NCBI GenBank assembly: GCA_027923505.1 | Contig: BROI01000029.1 | Location: 248,001-312,000 of the forward strand | Direction of reading: 5' to 3' | Source of the DNA: Mayamaea pseudoterrestris | Lineage: Eukaryota; Bacillariophyta; Bacillariophyceae; Sellaphorales; Sellaphoraceae | DNA: 64,000 nt | Shown: positions 10,355 through 21,618 of the stretch, piece after piece | How positions within the stretch are numbered: position 1 is the first letter of the stretch | How the letters are laid out: every line of letters starts with the position of its first letter | Notes under the pieces: generated by a model | What the model was told of the DNA's origin: nothing | What the model saw: the letters and a program-made list of their open reading frames with translations, nothing else | Databases searched by the model: none | Program-made: the position numbers and the translations under genes

Positions 10355-11497
10355 TCACTCTGGAAGTACGCTCGTCAGGCCTCGTATGCAGTCCTTTGCC
10401 TCTTGCTCAATGCGCATGATAATGTCGTAAGTTCCTTCCGAAACAGAGTCGACATGACCAACTCCTTCACCACAAAGTACTCGTAGTTTGGCTGGATCTG
10501 CAACGGCCTGCGCCGCATTAAAGTCAGAAAGAATCTGACTATCTGATTTCGCAAGCTCCTCCTGCAGTTCATCGTATCGGCCATCCCAGCGTTCCGTTGC
10601 ATCGTTCCTCAAAGCTCCAACCGAGTCATACGGACGTGGCCACTTGGTCGGGGCTACCGCATTGTTGAATTGATCAAACACGGTTGTACGTAACACGTCG
10701 TCGCACGTCTTGCCCAGCAATTGCGCTTGCACCGCTGGAGACCCAATACTTTCAACCGACGCCCACAGCCGCGTCCCCAAAACGACTCCGTCACAGCCCA
10801 GCGCCAATGCCGCCGCCATGGCGCGTCCATTCATGATTCCACCAGCGGCAACGATTGGCACCCGAGAGCCGAACTCTTGCACCAATAAACTCGAGAGTGC
10901 CAAGGTTGAGCTTCCCAACTCGCGGCGCATTCCATGACCACCAGCCTCACTGCCTTGAGCAATCAAGCAATCGACTCCGGCATGTACGGCTTGTTGGGCT
11001 TCGCGAAAGGTTCCGACTTGGGCAATGAACTTGCAATTGTGTTCGTGTGCGAGTTGAACGTTGGAGACAAGTTTGGTCGTGTCATCTTCGTCATCATCAC
11101 CAGCTTCCTTCTTGCCATGATACATAATGGACGGCGCAAAAAACTGAATAAACTGCGGTTGATGCTTGATTAGTAACTGCTCGAAACGTTCCCATCCAGA
11201 CTCGTTCTGTAAGGCGGCGAATCCAATGAATCCAAGCGACAATGGTGCATTCAACGGAGCGTGTTTGCGAAAAATTTCAACCTGCTCCTCCACTTGCTGC
11301 ATATTGTCATTATATCCAGCAGCGACGAATCCTAAACCACCCGCTCGACACGTTTCCGCCGCCATTTTCCCACCAGCAACGCCTGCCATGGGGGCGCTGA
11401 TGATTGGCAGTCGCAGTGGAACGGAGCGCGTCAAGGCCGTGTTCCACTGCGATGACGATGATGATGTCATGGCTGCCAGCCTCAGTGTAGCCTGCAT
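10355..11497 (-). CDS. Nitronate monooxygenase (2-nitropropane dioxygenase family)
   Basis: An FMN-dependent TIM-barrel enzyme, 380 residues from the chosen ATG. Motifs in order: LRLPIISAPMAGVAGG at the start of the barrel, FVAAGYN, CLIAQGSEAGGHGM (flavin binding, with the His expected of the family), VPIVAAGGIMNG and GVVLGTRLWAS (phosphate binding). The family oxidises alkyl nitronates such as propionate-3-nitronate, a toxic nitro compound, to semialdehydes. The open frame runs 57 codons further upstream to an ATG at 11668. The start at 11497 was preferred because that extra segment shows no family features; an ATG at 11470 is also possible. Confidence 0.88.
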   Translation of the reverse strand: MQATLRLAAMTSSSSSQWNTALTRSVPLRLPIISAPMAGVAGGKMAAETCRAGGLGFVAAGYNDNMQQVEEQVEIFRKHAPLNAPLSLGFIGFAALQNESGWERFEQLLIKHQPQFIQFFAPSIMYHGKKEAGDDDEDDTTKLVSNVQLAHEHNCKFIAQVGTFREAQQAVHAGVDCLIAQGSEAGGHGMRRELGSSTLALSSLLVQEFGSRVPIVAAGGIMNGRAMAAALALGCDGVVLGTRLWASVESIGSPAVQAQLLGKTCDDVLRTTVFDQFNNAVAPTKWPRPYDSVGALRNDATERWDGRYDELQEELAKSDSQILSDFNAAQAVADPAKLRVLCGEGVGHVDSVSEGTYDIIMRIEQEAKDCIRGLTSVLPE

Positions 11498-11886
11498 GCA
11501 ATCAATACAGTCGATGAGATGAGTTTTAAAGAGTATCCAGGTAGAGAAAGTGATGGGATGTTTCGAACAAAGATCCAAATCCTGCGTGTTCCGTGAAACC
11601 GACAGTTGAAGCGCGTTTGAAAGCATGTCATAGCGTTGATGAAGAGTCGGAGCGTTACTCCAGGGCATACGTACGCAGTCGTCGCGGTCGACCCTCCGTT
11701 TTCGGCTCCACCATGATCGACGAATAGACGAGTGACACGCTGTCCCAACTGTACTATAGCAGCCAGAGCTCTAAACTTCTCTTCACACCAAAAAAGCTGC
11801 TGCCAACGCGGTCTTGCTTTGGCAGTTTTCGCTGAAACATTTAGCCGACAATTGGCAATCCACAACGCAGGATCAGCACGACAAGA

Positions 11887-14152
11887 ATGGTTTCGTGCCT
11901 GTATCATTGCAGATGGCAACCTTGGCGGATATCAGTGATTGTATACCTTCTTTTGCTTCAGTCAGTTTCGGCTGGTTTTATTGATATAGATACTCCTTTG
12001 GATAGACGAACGACGACTTCCTTAATTGACGGCTCTGAATATGAATTGGTAAGACCTTACCATGCTCGCTTTTGAAGGCGTGTCGGAGAAACTTAATCGT
12101 TTATCCATGAAGCAGCTTGCATCGTTTTCCTCCTGTCGTCCTACTTGAATTGTCTACAATCTTTTCTCTAACGCGTACATATCAATTATTAGGTCATGTC
12201 TGACGAATTCAATGTTGACAATCGTACGTTCGGCGACGGACACGACGCAACCTGGACGGCCCTGGACAAGTCGGATGACGACTCGTCAAACGCCGGCGGC
12301 GGTTCCATGCAGTTTTACAATTCGAGTGCTGTCACCACGGAGAATGGCTACTTGAAAATTAGCAGTTTTATTGATCGAACAGAATGGACCCGGTATGATC
12401 AAGTTAAAAAGGCTTGGAAGAAGGAACGCAAGAATTTTACGAGTGGCATGGTTCAGTCATGGAACAAGTTCTGCTTTACGGGAGGTATCGTTGAAGTGGA
12501 TGTCGTTTTTCCAGGTGATCCTTTTGTCGGAGGCTTGTGGCCAGCCGTATGGTTGCTAGGTAATCTTGGTAGAGCCACGTACTTGCCGTCGACAAACAAT
12601 ATTTGGCCCTGGAGCTACGACAAGTGTACAAGGGAGCTTCAAAAGGCGCAAACGATTAGTGCCTGCAATCGAGAGAACCATTTTGGAATGTTTCCCTTTC
12701 GTGGAAGAGGGGCAACGGAGATTGACATTGTCGAGGTAATGACGGGTGACTCCAATGGACCATTACCGTCGACTCGGCCGCCGATTAGTTTGCCTTATGC
12801 CGATCTGACTCTACAGGTAAGTGGAGAAACGTGAGCGAAAGGGCATCATGTAGGGTGCAACTGGCGGCTCATATTGCTTCTTCTTGTAGGTCGCTCCAGG
12901 TATTCCCAAGAATCGACCACAATCTGGGCATTTGCCTGTGCGAAAGACTAGAATTTCTGGTCACACGGCGTACGCTGCGGAAACTTGGTACACTGGCCTT
13001 CACATGGAAGGTAATACATCCATCAACCCATTCTTTTACGGAACGTACATGGCTGAAACAAAACCGGAGGAACCAGTGTCGCGAACTAAGCAGGAGGCGT
13101 TTCAGGCCGATGCCGTTGGCGTTGCGCATCAGCTCACACCGAGCCACTTTCGACACCCACATACGTTTCGACTCGAGTGGCAACCAGGAGCAGGTGGACG
13201 GATCGACTGGTTTGTCAAAGGCTATCAAATAAATGAGACGCTAGCTATTGAAGGTGACGGCAAAGGTCACGATTGGGTTCATGTTTATGGTTTGGAAGAC
13301 AGCGTGTTGAGCTCTTTGACGGGTGCTCAGATTCCAATTGAACCGTCGTATCTCATTATGAACACGGCAATTTCGTCCACTTGGGGATTTCCGTACGATG
13401 TACCAGAATGGTGCACTAAATGCTTCGACTGCGAAGATCCAAAGTGCCAATGCAATTTCAATCCAGGTTTTTGTGAAATGATGCGAACAGGGAGTGTCAA
13501 TTTGAACATCGACTCGATCCGCGTCTACCAAAGCAAAAATGATGATGCTCATGTTGGTGCGCCTCATACACTGGGTTGCGATCCTCCCGACTACCCTACA
13601 AAGGAGTGGATAATGGGTCACTCGTACCGATATATGAGGAACCCACCGTTTTCCTTTAATGATCATGGCTTGCCGCTGCAACGTGTGCCAACTGGAGGAG
13701 GCAGTTGCGTAAGTGACAGCGACTGTGGCGGCCATGTCGAGAATGAAAATTTGACTGCAGCATACGATGAACTGCGAACGTATGGTCGACGGACGAAGTC
13801 TCTAGAAAAGAGCATGGGGCGAGGGCGATGCGTCGATTCCATGTCTATAGCTATTTTCTCGTCCCTTGGAGGCAAAATGTGCGAATGCTTTGACGGATAT
13901 TCGGGGCCAAATTGCATGTCTTTGCGGCACATTGACGATGCACCAAGCGCGTACAAGATTCGAATGAATCAGTCGCCTTTTCATCGCATCGAGAATTTCG
14001 AGGCTCCCCTTTTCTTCCTTGTATCAATCAGCGCCATGATATCTTTGCTCTTTGCCTTTGGAGTAACTAAGACTCTTCGAGACAAGCGAGATCGGCTGAT
14101 GCCTCTGCGGCCTCCTCCGAAAGTGGATGGGTATCGGGGAACGAGTATATGA
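11887..14152 (+). CDS. SKN1/KRE6-type GH16 beta-glucan transglycosylase-like protein
   Basis: Three exons (11887-12048, 12193-12816, 12890-14152) encode 682 residues; the introns are 144 and 73 bases, both GT-AG and phase 0. A signal peptide (VIVYLLLLQSVSA) opens the protein. MSDEFNVDNRTF begins the GH16 domain, and the catalytic ExDxxE motif is intact (Glu230, Asp232, Glu235 in ATEIDIVEV). A Cys-rich EGF-like stretch ending in CECFDGYSGPNC follows. One membrane helix lies near the C-terminus (FFLVSISAMISLLFAFGV), with a short basic tail. Yeast Skn1/Kre6 are needed for beta-1,6-glucan. In diatoms homologues have been proposed to add beta-1,6 branches to chrysolaminarin, which is the likely job here. 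An AATAAA lies at 14184, about 30 bases after the stop. Confidence 0.87.
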
Positions 14153-14397
14153 TACAAATTACTTTCCCATATTGCTGTACATTAATAAAGCTGCGTTTAA
14201 CTATTGAACTCGGTTTGTACTCGCTTCCGTACCTCCTGCTTCTGCTTGGACATGAGAAACGAGCGTACTACTGGTAGTGTTGTGGACGCAGAGCTTACGT
14301 TAGCTGAATCGTGGCATCGTAGCGGTACTCCATTATTTTTGAAGCATGTGCTTCGCACCTCGGATCCGATTTTGAAATGTTTAACAGCCGCACAAAA

Positions 14398-15828
14398 ATG
14401 ACATCCGTCGCAACCATGAAGCTCTCCTGCTTTATACTATCGCTCTGCTCTGTTTTCGCACTGTCGGTGGCTCAGTCAGCACCGACTTCTAATCCTACTG
14501 AGTGCCTTAGCAGTGACTATGACCCATCGATCGATTACTTTCCCATAAAAGTTCAACCATCCGAGGCGACGACCTTTTCTATAGAATATTTCAACACTTA
14601 CAAAATTGTCAAGAACCTCAACAGCAACAACACATACTTGCTCTATCAGTGCGGAAGTCAGATCCCAGACGATGCAGATATTTCTCTGTTTGACACTGTC
14701 CTCTCCATTCCCATCGACCAAGTCGGTTTGTCCCAGACGACGCAGATCACCTACATTGAGCAACTGGGATTACTGAATAACATTGCTTTCTTTTTGACCG
14801 ATCCCGAGTACAACTCCAGTCCGTGTTTTGCAGATCGCATCGAAAGCGGAGATGTTTGGCTGCTGCAGGATGGACGGCCTGATACAAGTGGAGTGGTCGA
14901 CACAGCTACGGACGATGCTCTCGCGCCCCTCAACGACTTGGTTGCCTTCACCAGCCCATTCGACTCGTACATTAACACGACGGCGACTCGGATTATTGTC
15001 TCTGAGTTTGCTGAAACAACCAATCAAGCCATTTTTGAGTGGCTCTACTTTTACAGCGTCTTTTTCAACGCCGAGGAGCTCGCAACTAGTGTCGTTGCTG
15101 CAGCCGATGGCGAGTATGATTGCATCAAGACCAAGACGCAGTCAGTTTCGTCCGACTCATCTCGCCCAGTTGCACTTTGGGCCTACTACAGCGACTATTG
15201 TGCGGGCTGGTCGATTGGAAAGTGCCCTAGCTACTACTGCGAGTTTGCTCGGGACTCGAACGTTGATCTCATTGAGGTAGCTGACGATTTTGGCGAGATT
15301 GTGGGACAAGATGCCTGCGCTGGTGACAACTTTTTGACCATTGAGCAGGTGGTGGAAGTAGGCCAAAATGCGAGTCACTGGTTCTTCATGGCTCCTTACT
15401 GGAACACCACCTATGAGACGTTTAAAGAGCAACTTGATACGATGAAGAGCGTTCAAATGCAGCAAGTTTACGACTACCAGGAAGCCGGAGAAAATGCGTG
15501 GTACCAGGAACGTTTGGCCGAATACTACAATGTCTTGCACGACTTTTGCGCCACTATGAAAACATGTCCAGCATACGTAGGACCCAAGTGGTTCAGAAAC
15601 GTCTTTACCGAGGAGATTGGAGACGAAGGGGACTGCTCCGACCGAGGCAATCGATTCCCGTTCACGTTCGATGTGTGTGATGTTAGTGGTGATGATGCAA
15701 GTGGTGCTGCCGGCGACGATTCGTCACCGAACGGATCTGGATCAACATCTGCTTCTTCTCATTTGAAAATGTTAGTCGGTTTCGCAATGCCGGCTGTGGC
15801 TACGACGCTATGCCTCGCTTTTGTTTAA
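14398..15828 (+). CDS. Surface-anchored bacterial-type solute-binding protein (CBA1/BtuF-like candidate)
   Basis: A 476-residue single-exon protein. A signal peptide (FILSLCSVFALSVAQ) opens it. The mature part begins DYFPIKVQPSEA, followed by FSIEYFNTYKIV and YLLYQCGSQIP. This order is typical of periplasmic binding proteins of the FecB/BtuF (iron-siderophore or vitamin B12) type. A Gly/Ser/Asp-rich linker (DASGAAGDDSSPNGSGS) leads to a C-terminal hydrophobic stretch (MLVGFAMPAVATTLCLAFV) ending at the stop codon, the layout of a GPI-anchor signal. Algal CBA1, needed for B12 uptake, is of this kind, so this is a candidate. A surface iron-ligand receptor is the main alternative. Start: ATGs at 14377, 14398 and 14416 are in frame; all keep the signal peptide. 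Confidence 0.7.
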   Translation: MTSVATMKLSCFILSLCSVFALSVAQSAPTSNPTECLSSDYDPSIDYFPIKVQPSEATTFSIEYFNTYKIVKNLNSNNTYLLYQCGSQIPDDADISLFDTVLSIPIDQVGLSQTTQITYIEQLGLLNNIAFFLTDPEYNSSPCFADRIESGDVWLLQDGRPDTSGVVDTATDDALAPLNDLVAFTSPFDSYINTTATRIIVSEFAETTNQAIFEWLYFYSVFFNAEELATSVVAAADGEYDCIKTKTQSVSSDSSRPVALWAYYSDYCAGWSIGKCPSYYCEFARDSNVDLIEVADDFGEIVGQDACAGDNFLTIEQVVEVGQNASHWFFMAPYWNTTYETFKEQLDTMKSVQMQQVYDYQEAGENAWYQERLAEYYNVLHDFCATMKTCPAYVGPKWFRNVFTEEIGDEGDCSDRGNRFPFTFDVCDVSGDDASGAAGDDSSPNGSGSTSASSHLKMLVGFAMPAVATTLCLAFV

Positions 15829-15984
15829 AGTCTAAAGCATGGAGCACAAGGTTGATACAGAATTATATGCTTGCGTAGCGCTCTACTAATTCCAGAAATT
15901 ACGCCTTTCAATTTCGTTATCTGTTATATGTTTAAAGTGAAAGAATGATTGTCGTTCGAGAAAGCTCGCGGTGATGTGCTTCGT

Positions 15985-18726
15985 TTACTGGAAGTCAACT
16001 GCAGGATTATTCTTAAGCTTCTTTTGAATCGGCGACAACCCGCTCATGAGTCTTCGTTTCGGGTCTGCGGACATGGGAAAGGGAACTGGGCTTAAACCCT
16101 GATCACTCCAGAATGATGTCTCGGCCGTTGCTTCTGTAGACGGCGTATTCAATTGCTTGATCATGCCACTCGTGTCGAACGACATGGCAGCTGCCTGGCG
16201 GCTAAAGCTTCGAATCGGCGTATCGTCAGTTGTATAGGGCGATGCGGTGGATAGATTATTGAACGAGTACACCTTCATCGCCGAGGATGATAGCTTAGGA
16301 ACGTTGCGTGAGCGGGGCGCAGTTGGTGGTGGCATGATCTCTCGGTCGTGATCATTTTCCTTGTCATTCAACGACGCGAAGCACTTGTCAAGTTCCGCTT
16401 CATCGCTGAAGAAGCCAGCAATAGCAGTCTCTCGGTACAGCGGCGACACTGAAACGCGACTGCAAAGCCGCATGCCACTGATGTTCTTGCCAATGCTGGA
16501 GTTGCTTCCGATACAAATGTTGACGACAGAATGTGGCGGAGTCGTCGGTAGAGGAGTCGCCTTGCAATCAGTGGAAAAGAGTGTCTTGTTCAAGGTAGCG
16601 ACGTCTTCCGGAGAAAGGTTGGAAAGATCCTCCTTTGTGCAGGGCGTGTTGAATGTATCCTTGAGACTGGAAATTGGCGGAGACATTCCTTGAACAGACA
16701 TGAAACCAGGACTGGCGGCGAGACTCATTCCAAGACCATCGATACCCAGGGACTTGGGAGTATCAAAGTCAAAGATGGATTTGCGGGTCGTGGAAAAGGG
16801 CATGGCGTGATCCATTGTCTTTGCACAGCTGGCGGGCGTTCGGATGCATGCCATGGGCGAGAGCTTTGGTTCAGTCATGTCTGGGTTAATTGATTTAGTC
16901 TGCGGCTGGTTTGTTGTTGCCGACAACTGTGCAGCTTGCTGCAAAAGTAGTTGAGGTATGCTGGGAAACATGCCATGAGGTTGCGGCATGCCAAAGTGAG
17001 CATACGGCGTATAGTACTGAGAAGCGTGAACCATGCCAGCCAACGCAATGCTGTTGTAATCGAATACGTTGTCCTGAATTTGCTTGCCATCTATGCTGCT
17101 TCGAGACTTCTTGGCGGACGCGTAGCTGCTCGTCGAGGAGTCGTTCAAGCTTGCGTCGGACCAGCGTGTTTGGCGGTGCTGAGATTCCGCCGAATCAGTT
17201 TGTCGAAGGGCATTGAGATCCATGTTATGAACGGCAGCAACCGCATCGTCTAAATCTCCGATCTCGTAACGCCCTTCTGCATTAGGTTGCACCTTTTCTT
17301 CCTCGATGTTCATTTTCTTGGCAATGTACTTTTCGAGTTTCCGGCGAATGGAACTGTTCCAGTGATTCTTGATCGCATTGTCGGTCCTTGGCAAGCAATG
17401 AACGCGAAACGCGAAAGGGTTAGTAAGTTTGCAGTGTTAGCTAAGCGTTCGTCAAACATCGAAATGATACAGTTAGAACCTTACTCACCTTCCAGGCAGC
17501 AGCTTGGCCATTTCCGCCCACTTATTGCCCAGCTCAACGTGGCATTTCAAAATGATGCGATCCTCCTCTGGCTGCCAGGCTTCCTTGCGAATGTTGGGAT
17601 TCAAATGGTTGTGCCACCGCTCGCGGCACTGCTTTCCAATTCGTCCCGGCAACTCCTCGGCAATGAGCGACCATCGCTTTGCTCCATGCTTCTGGACGAG
17701 TTCAACAACCTTCAAGTCTTCATCCTCCGTCCACGGCCCAGCCTTTGACGTGCCATTCTTTAGCTTTTGGTAGCGCGTCTGACATTCGCTCGTGGTGCGT
17801 TCGCCTTTGAACTGCGAGGCAATCTTGTTCCAGTCATCGGTTCCATACTTCTCGACGGCTTGTTTGAGGAGTTCGTCGTGTTGCTTGGGCCATTTAGGAC
17901 CACTTTCCTTGTTGCCGGTGCTCCCGTGCGGCGTTGGAATCATTGTTTCCTTCATTATGCGCGTCTGCATGGATGCTGGATTTCCAGCTGCGGAAAGCAC
18001 TACTGGAGGACGCATCATGCTGCCTCCGTGGGAGTGACGATGATGTGGCGGAACATGAAGGTGATGGTGCTGCTGCATATGATGGTTTGGTGTACTCTTG
18101 ATTCCGCTCGCATTGCTATCCAGTTTGGAAGGTTTCTTGGTGCTAGTCAACGAAGACGAAGTCTGCTGCTGCGGAAGAAGAGTGGCTGACTGAAACGATT
18201 GTTGCTGCTGCTGGGTGAGCGGTCCGTTCGGCATGCCAGTTGGAGGAGGCATCGAGTACGGATAGTGCGAGTAGTAGGCTGGATGGTGCGCCTGCATGTA
18301 GACCGGCTGTGGATACCCTTTGTAGGCCGATGGATGGTTAGGATACGCTGCTGCCGCGGCTGCAGCATGCTTAGCGTAGGAGCTTTGCTTAGCCATGGTT
18401 GTGCCTGGAGGCTGCATGGCGTACATGTGTCCCGAGTAGTATGGATGCATATGGCTGGCGGTCGAATAAGCAGCGTAGACTGGACCAGGAACCATGGAAG
18501 TTTTCTTCTTTTTCTCGGATCGCTTCTTGGATTTGGTGCTGCCTCCACCCATACTCTTTTCGTCGAAGTCGGTTGCCTGCTGTGAAAGTGATGGCGCAGG
18601 TCCTACGAGCTTGGCGAGTTCAGCTTCAAGACGCCGAGCTTCCACTTCATCGGCGCTTGCGTCAGTCGTAGCTATCGGTTCAAGAAGCTCCATAGCATTG
18701 GCTTCATTTTCATTGTTAGAAGCCAT
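15985..18726 (-). CDS. R1R2R3-type Myb transcription factor (Myb3R)
   Basis: Two exons (18726-17489 and 17386-15985) with one 102-base GT-AG intron encode 879 residues. The intron falls inside the third repeat, splitting LLPGR|TDNAIKNHW. Three Myb repeats are complete: R1 (WPKQHDELLKQAVEKYG, ECQTRYQKL), R2 (GPWTEDEDLKVVELVQKHG, CRERWHNHLNP) and R3 (WQPEEDRIILKCHVELGN, NHWNSSIRRKL). The N-terminal 230 residues are low-complexity, rich in His, Gln, Tyr and Pro. The C-terminal half is Ser/Thr-Pro-rich with many SP/TP sites, as in Myb3R proteins controlled by cyclin-dependent kinases. Family members in animals and plants regulate G2/M genes; that role is inferred here. Start is the first ATG; an upstream TTG in frame was not used. 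Confidence 0.93.
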
Positions 18727-19146
18727 CGTGAACAAGTTATCGACTGAAGATGATGTGATGGAAGGAAACAAGCAGAGGGAAGAGCGACGATTTGTATCGG
18801 CTCGGCTAGATTGTGTCTGCTCGGCTAATGTCCGGACTCGTCCACGTAGAAGCTACGTCGATCTTGTACCAAGAGGTGAACTCGCATGGGGGCAGCGCGC
18901 CGGCCGAGTAGGTAACGACTTTTACTACATGTAGCTGAACGCAAGCAGGCTTCAACGGATAATTTCAAACACGAGTCCTGGTCAGACTCTTATCCCTTTG
19001 CGACCTATCGCCTCCGACGTCCCTCCAGCCTTAAAAACGACGATGGTTTCCGCGTTTCTGCCGCAACATGTCCATTTTGAATGACGAGATGCGCAACTCG
19101 CAAGAGTTGATTATTAGCGACGATTGAGATTTCATCATCCCAGAAA
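18727..19146. other. Divergent promoter region, Myb3R / PhyH
   Basis: About 420 bases between divergent starts. Small open frames on the minus strand here lack any domain. No specific element recognised. Confidence 0.4.
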
Positions 19147-20310
19147 ATGAAGCGTCTTGTTCCTTTAATACTCTGCATTTTTTGCGTAAACTCATTGTCG
19201 GTGCATCGGCTGAACACTTCAAATGCAGCAGCCGTCTATACGAAAAACAAGGCGACTACAAATGCGAAGCTCGAAACGATTGTGCGACCAGTAAACAAGA
19301 CAGGCGAGCAATCCCTTAAAGGACGACAGGTGAAGGACATTGATCTTAGAACATTCAAGCTGTCATCCCCAGACTTGCGCTCGCAACTCAAGTACGTTCG
19401 AAATGGTCACGCTGTTCTACGGAATGTTCTGCCAAAAGTTGCCCTCAATGCTATCTCGGCTCATCTCAAGGAGCATGCCATAGCTAACAGGATTCAAGCC
19501 TACCAACAAAAGGTTGCTGTGATGTATAATGATAGTCAGCTGGCCGAGTCGTTGAAGACAATAGCCGATTGTCGTTCGCACCTCGACCGCAAAGGCATTC
19601 ATACGCTCCCGTTCCTCCAATACTTTCACACTTGGCGATCCATTCCAATAGTGCTCGACTTGGCTTATTCACTTGCTCCAGTAGCGGCCACACTCATGGA
19701 CTGTTCCAGCGTTCGCCTCTACCAGGACTCTCTCTTTTACAAGTCGGCATCGGACGACGCGCACGGACCAACTCCCTGGCACGTGGATGCACGCATGGCT
19801 CCATTTGACACCAGTCATATGATCACATTCTGGATTCCGCTTCATGATATTGCTTCTGGCGAAAGTGGTCTTGTTTTTTGCAGCAAGAGTCATGCTGATT
19901 TCGCCCTACCGTTTTGGAGCCCCTACAATGACAAGGAGAAGGGTGCGAAGAAAGCGAGTGCCTGGCACAACTTGGAGGAGCGCTACAAGCACCAGGTGGT
20001 GGATTATTTGCCGCTGGAACTGGGCGACGTTACAGTGCATTCCGGATGGACGTTGCACTGTGCAGATGGATGCGATCGCGCCGCGGAACGATGGGCATTG
20101 GCCATTTCCTTTGTCGACGCGCAAGCGCCAGTTCGAGCAGGCAATGACGCCGTGGACAAGGGTGACAATGAAGACATGTGGTCTTATCGGGAGTGGTTGC
20201 GTACAGTACAAACCCAACGAGCTGGTAGGTCTTTATATCAGCTGTGGCATCATCCGCTTGTACCCGTCCTTTGGCCGCCGTCGCAGCAAACCAAGCTGAA
20301 GAGGGAGTGA
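19147..20310 (+). CDS. Phytanoyl-CoA dioxygenase (PhyH) family protein, secreted-type N-terminus
   Basis: A 387-residue single-exon protein. The first 18 residues (LVPLILCIFCVNSLS) form a signal peptide or anchor. The double-stranded beta-helix of Fe(II)/2-oxoglutarate oxygenases is recognised by its metal triad His212, Asp214 (PWHVDARMAPFD) and His298 (VTVHSGWTLHCA), and by Arg315 (AERWALAIS) in the place that binds 2-oxoglutarate. The middle matches the family pattern (MITFWIPLHDIASGESGLVF). PhyH relatives hydroxylate many small molecules, so the substrate cannot be named. The signal-like start suggests the secretory route or, less likely, the plastid, since no Ala-Phe motif is present. Confidence 0.85.
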   Translation: MKRLVPLILCIFCVNSLSVHRLNTSNAAAVYTKNKATTNAKLETIVRPVNKTGEQSLKGRQVKDIDLRTFKLSSPDLRSQLKYVRNGHAVLRNVLPKVALNAISAHLKEHAIANRIQAYQQKVAVMYNDSQLAESLKTIADCRSHLDRKGIHTLPFLQYFHTWRSIPIVLDLAYSLAPVAATLMDCSSVRLYQDSLFYKSASDDAHGPTPWHVDARMAPFDTSHMITFWIPLHDIASGESGLVFCSKSHADFALPFWSPYNDKEKGAKKASAWHNLEERYKHQVVDYLPLELGDVTVHSGWTLHCADGCDRAAERWALAISFVDAQAPVRAGNDAVDKGDNEDMWSYREWLRTVQTQRAGRSLYQLWHHPLVPVLWPPSQQTKLKRE

Positions 20311-20823
20311 TAGCTTCATGTTTTGACAAACTCATCGATGTGAAGCATAGCTAATTTGAGCAGGTTTTTACGGTAGACCTTTGTATTGGGTCGATGGGAA
20401 GGAATGTCCTTGGAAAGAGCATAGCTATAGCCATCTACCGGCTGTCCGGCGAAGGTAGGAGTATAAAAGAATAGCCTACTCTCACGGCTGAAAACAAGAG
20501 GTTTGCATACACTTTAGAATGCCAATGTGTAATTATGTTGACGATGCGCGTGTATCGTTCTACGACTACGAAGGCAGTAGGAATGAGCAGCCGGAGTGTC
20601 GAGCTTGATATGGCATCTATTGCCCTTGTCTAAAATGTACCGAGTTCATTTTGTCTGTGAGGCCGCAGGGCTATCTGAATGGGGCGACAACTCTGTCCTG
20701 TGTCATCATGACAGTAAGCCCTAGCGAAACATCTTTACGAGTAAGCAAGATTGGGAAAGTATATACAGTATATATAGTATACTGTCTTCGTGCTTCTTGC
20801 ACGTTGTGCGTGCCGCCTACGAA
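20311..20823. other. Same-strand intergenic region
   Basis: About 510 bases after the PhyH gene. Its last part holds an AT-rich TATATATAG stretch described separately. No gene recognised; a short open frame at 20651-20872 has no domain. Confidence 0.45.
20759..20782 (+). promoter_or_regulatory. TATA-rich candidate core promoter
   Basis: AGTATATACAG and TATATAGTATAC follow one another, giving a TATA-like block about 45-65 bases before the first ATG at 20824. The position suits a core promoter, but there is no direct evidence of transcription start. Confidence 0.3.
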
Positions 20824-21570
20824 ATGGCTCACAATTCACATCGCACATCACCGACTCACAATTTCAAAATGAACCATGCACTTGCTCTAAATAACATAGC
20901 TATCTCGCTTTTACAAAGCCAATGCTATGATCAAGCATGGGAGACACTTCACGATGCAGCCCAGCTTGCGGGCAATGCACCATCATGTCTCAAATTCGAC
21001 GCCGACTGCTGCTTACAGGACGCGGTTGCTAGGCAATGCCGACCAGAGCCGTCCACATCAAAATGCTCGCTTACTTTGCAAGTGCTCCCACATTATGCTG
21101 ACTCAGCCGCCTGCTTACATGCAACCAGCTCGGGAGTTGCGGCCATTATGATCCGACTGGATACCTTCGAGTTTGCGACCAATGACGACGACGAAATTTG
21201 CGATGTAAACAGAACATTCGTTCTTCACAACTACGCGATTGCCTCATTGGTTGTTGCCTTGGCGAATCCTGGCGCGATCACGTCGGCGTCGCTCCTTCAA
21301 AATTGCCTCAAGTTGTTGCTTCGTTGCCAACAAATTCTCGCAAGAATTAGTGGCAAGGCCATGCTCAGCAGTTGGGACTTGATGCACAAGGTCTACACGT
21401 TGGCTCTTATTAGCACGAGCAACCTGTTGTTGGTTTTAACACGCCTGGGTGCAGGCCAATTCCAGTTGGAAGCGGAAGAGTTAGAGACAAAGTTGGAGTC
21501 GTTAAGACAGATTCTTGCCAAGCTAGATCCCCCCGCGATGTCGCATATCCTGGCTGCAGCTTCCGCATAA
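20824..21570 (+). CDS. Hypothetical protein, weakly TPR-like
   Basis: About 248 residues from the ATG at 20824, or 233 from the ATG at 20869; the open frame runs further up without an ATG. I do not recognise the family with certainty. Two helical stretches (ALALNNIAISLLQSQCYDQAWETLHDAAQL and FVLHNYAIASLVVALANPGA, about 100 residues apart) resemble tetratricopeptide-like helix pairs. The C-terminal third is helical and Leu-rich (LLLVLTRLGAGQFQLEAEELE). No signal peptide or membrane segment is seen. Similar short TPR-like proteins are common in algal stramenopiles, but no function is proposed. Confidence 0.6.
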   Translation: MAHNSHRTSPTHNFKMNHALALNNIAISLLQSQCYDQAWETLHDAAQLAGNAPSCLKFDADCCLQDAVARQCRPEPSTSKCSLTLQVLPHYADSAACLHATSSGVAAIMIRLDTFEFATNDDDEICDVNRTFVLHNYAIASLVVALANPGAITSASLLQNCLKLLLRCQQILARISGKAMLSSWDLMHKVYTLALISTSNLLLVLTRLGAGQFQLEAEELETKLESLRQILAKLDPPAMSHILAAASA

Positions 21571-21618
21571 GTAACTTTACAGAATGCTAAAAATTATAAC
21601 GAAAGCTAACCATGATAA

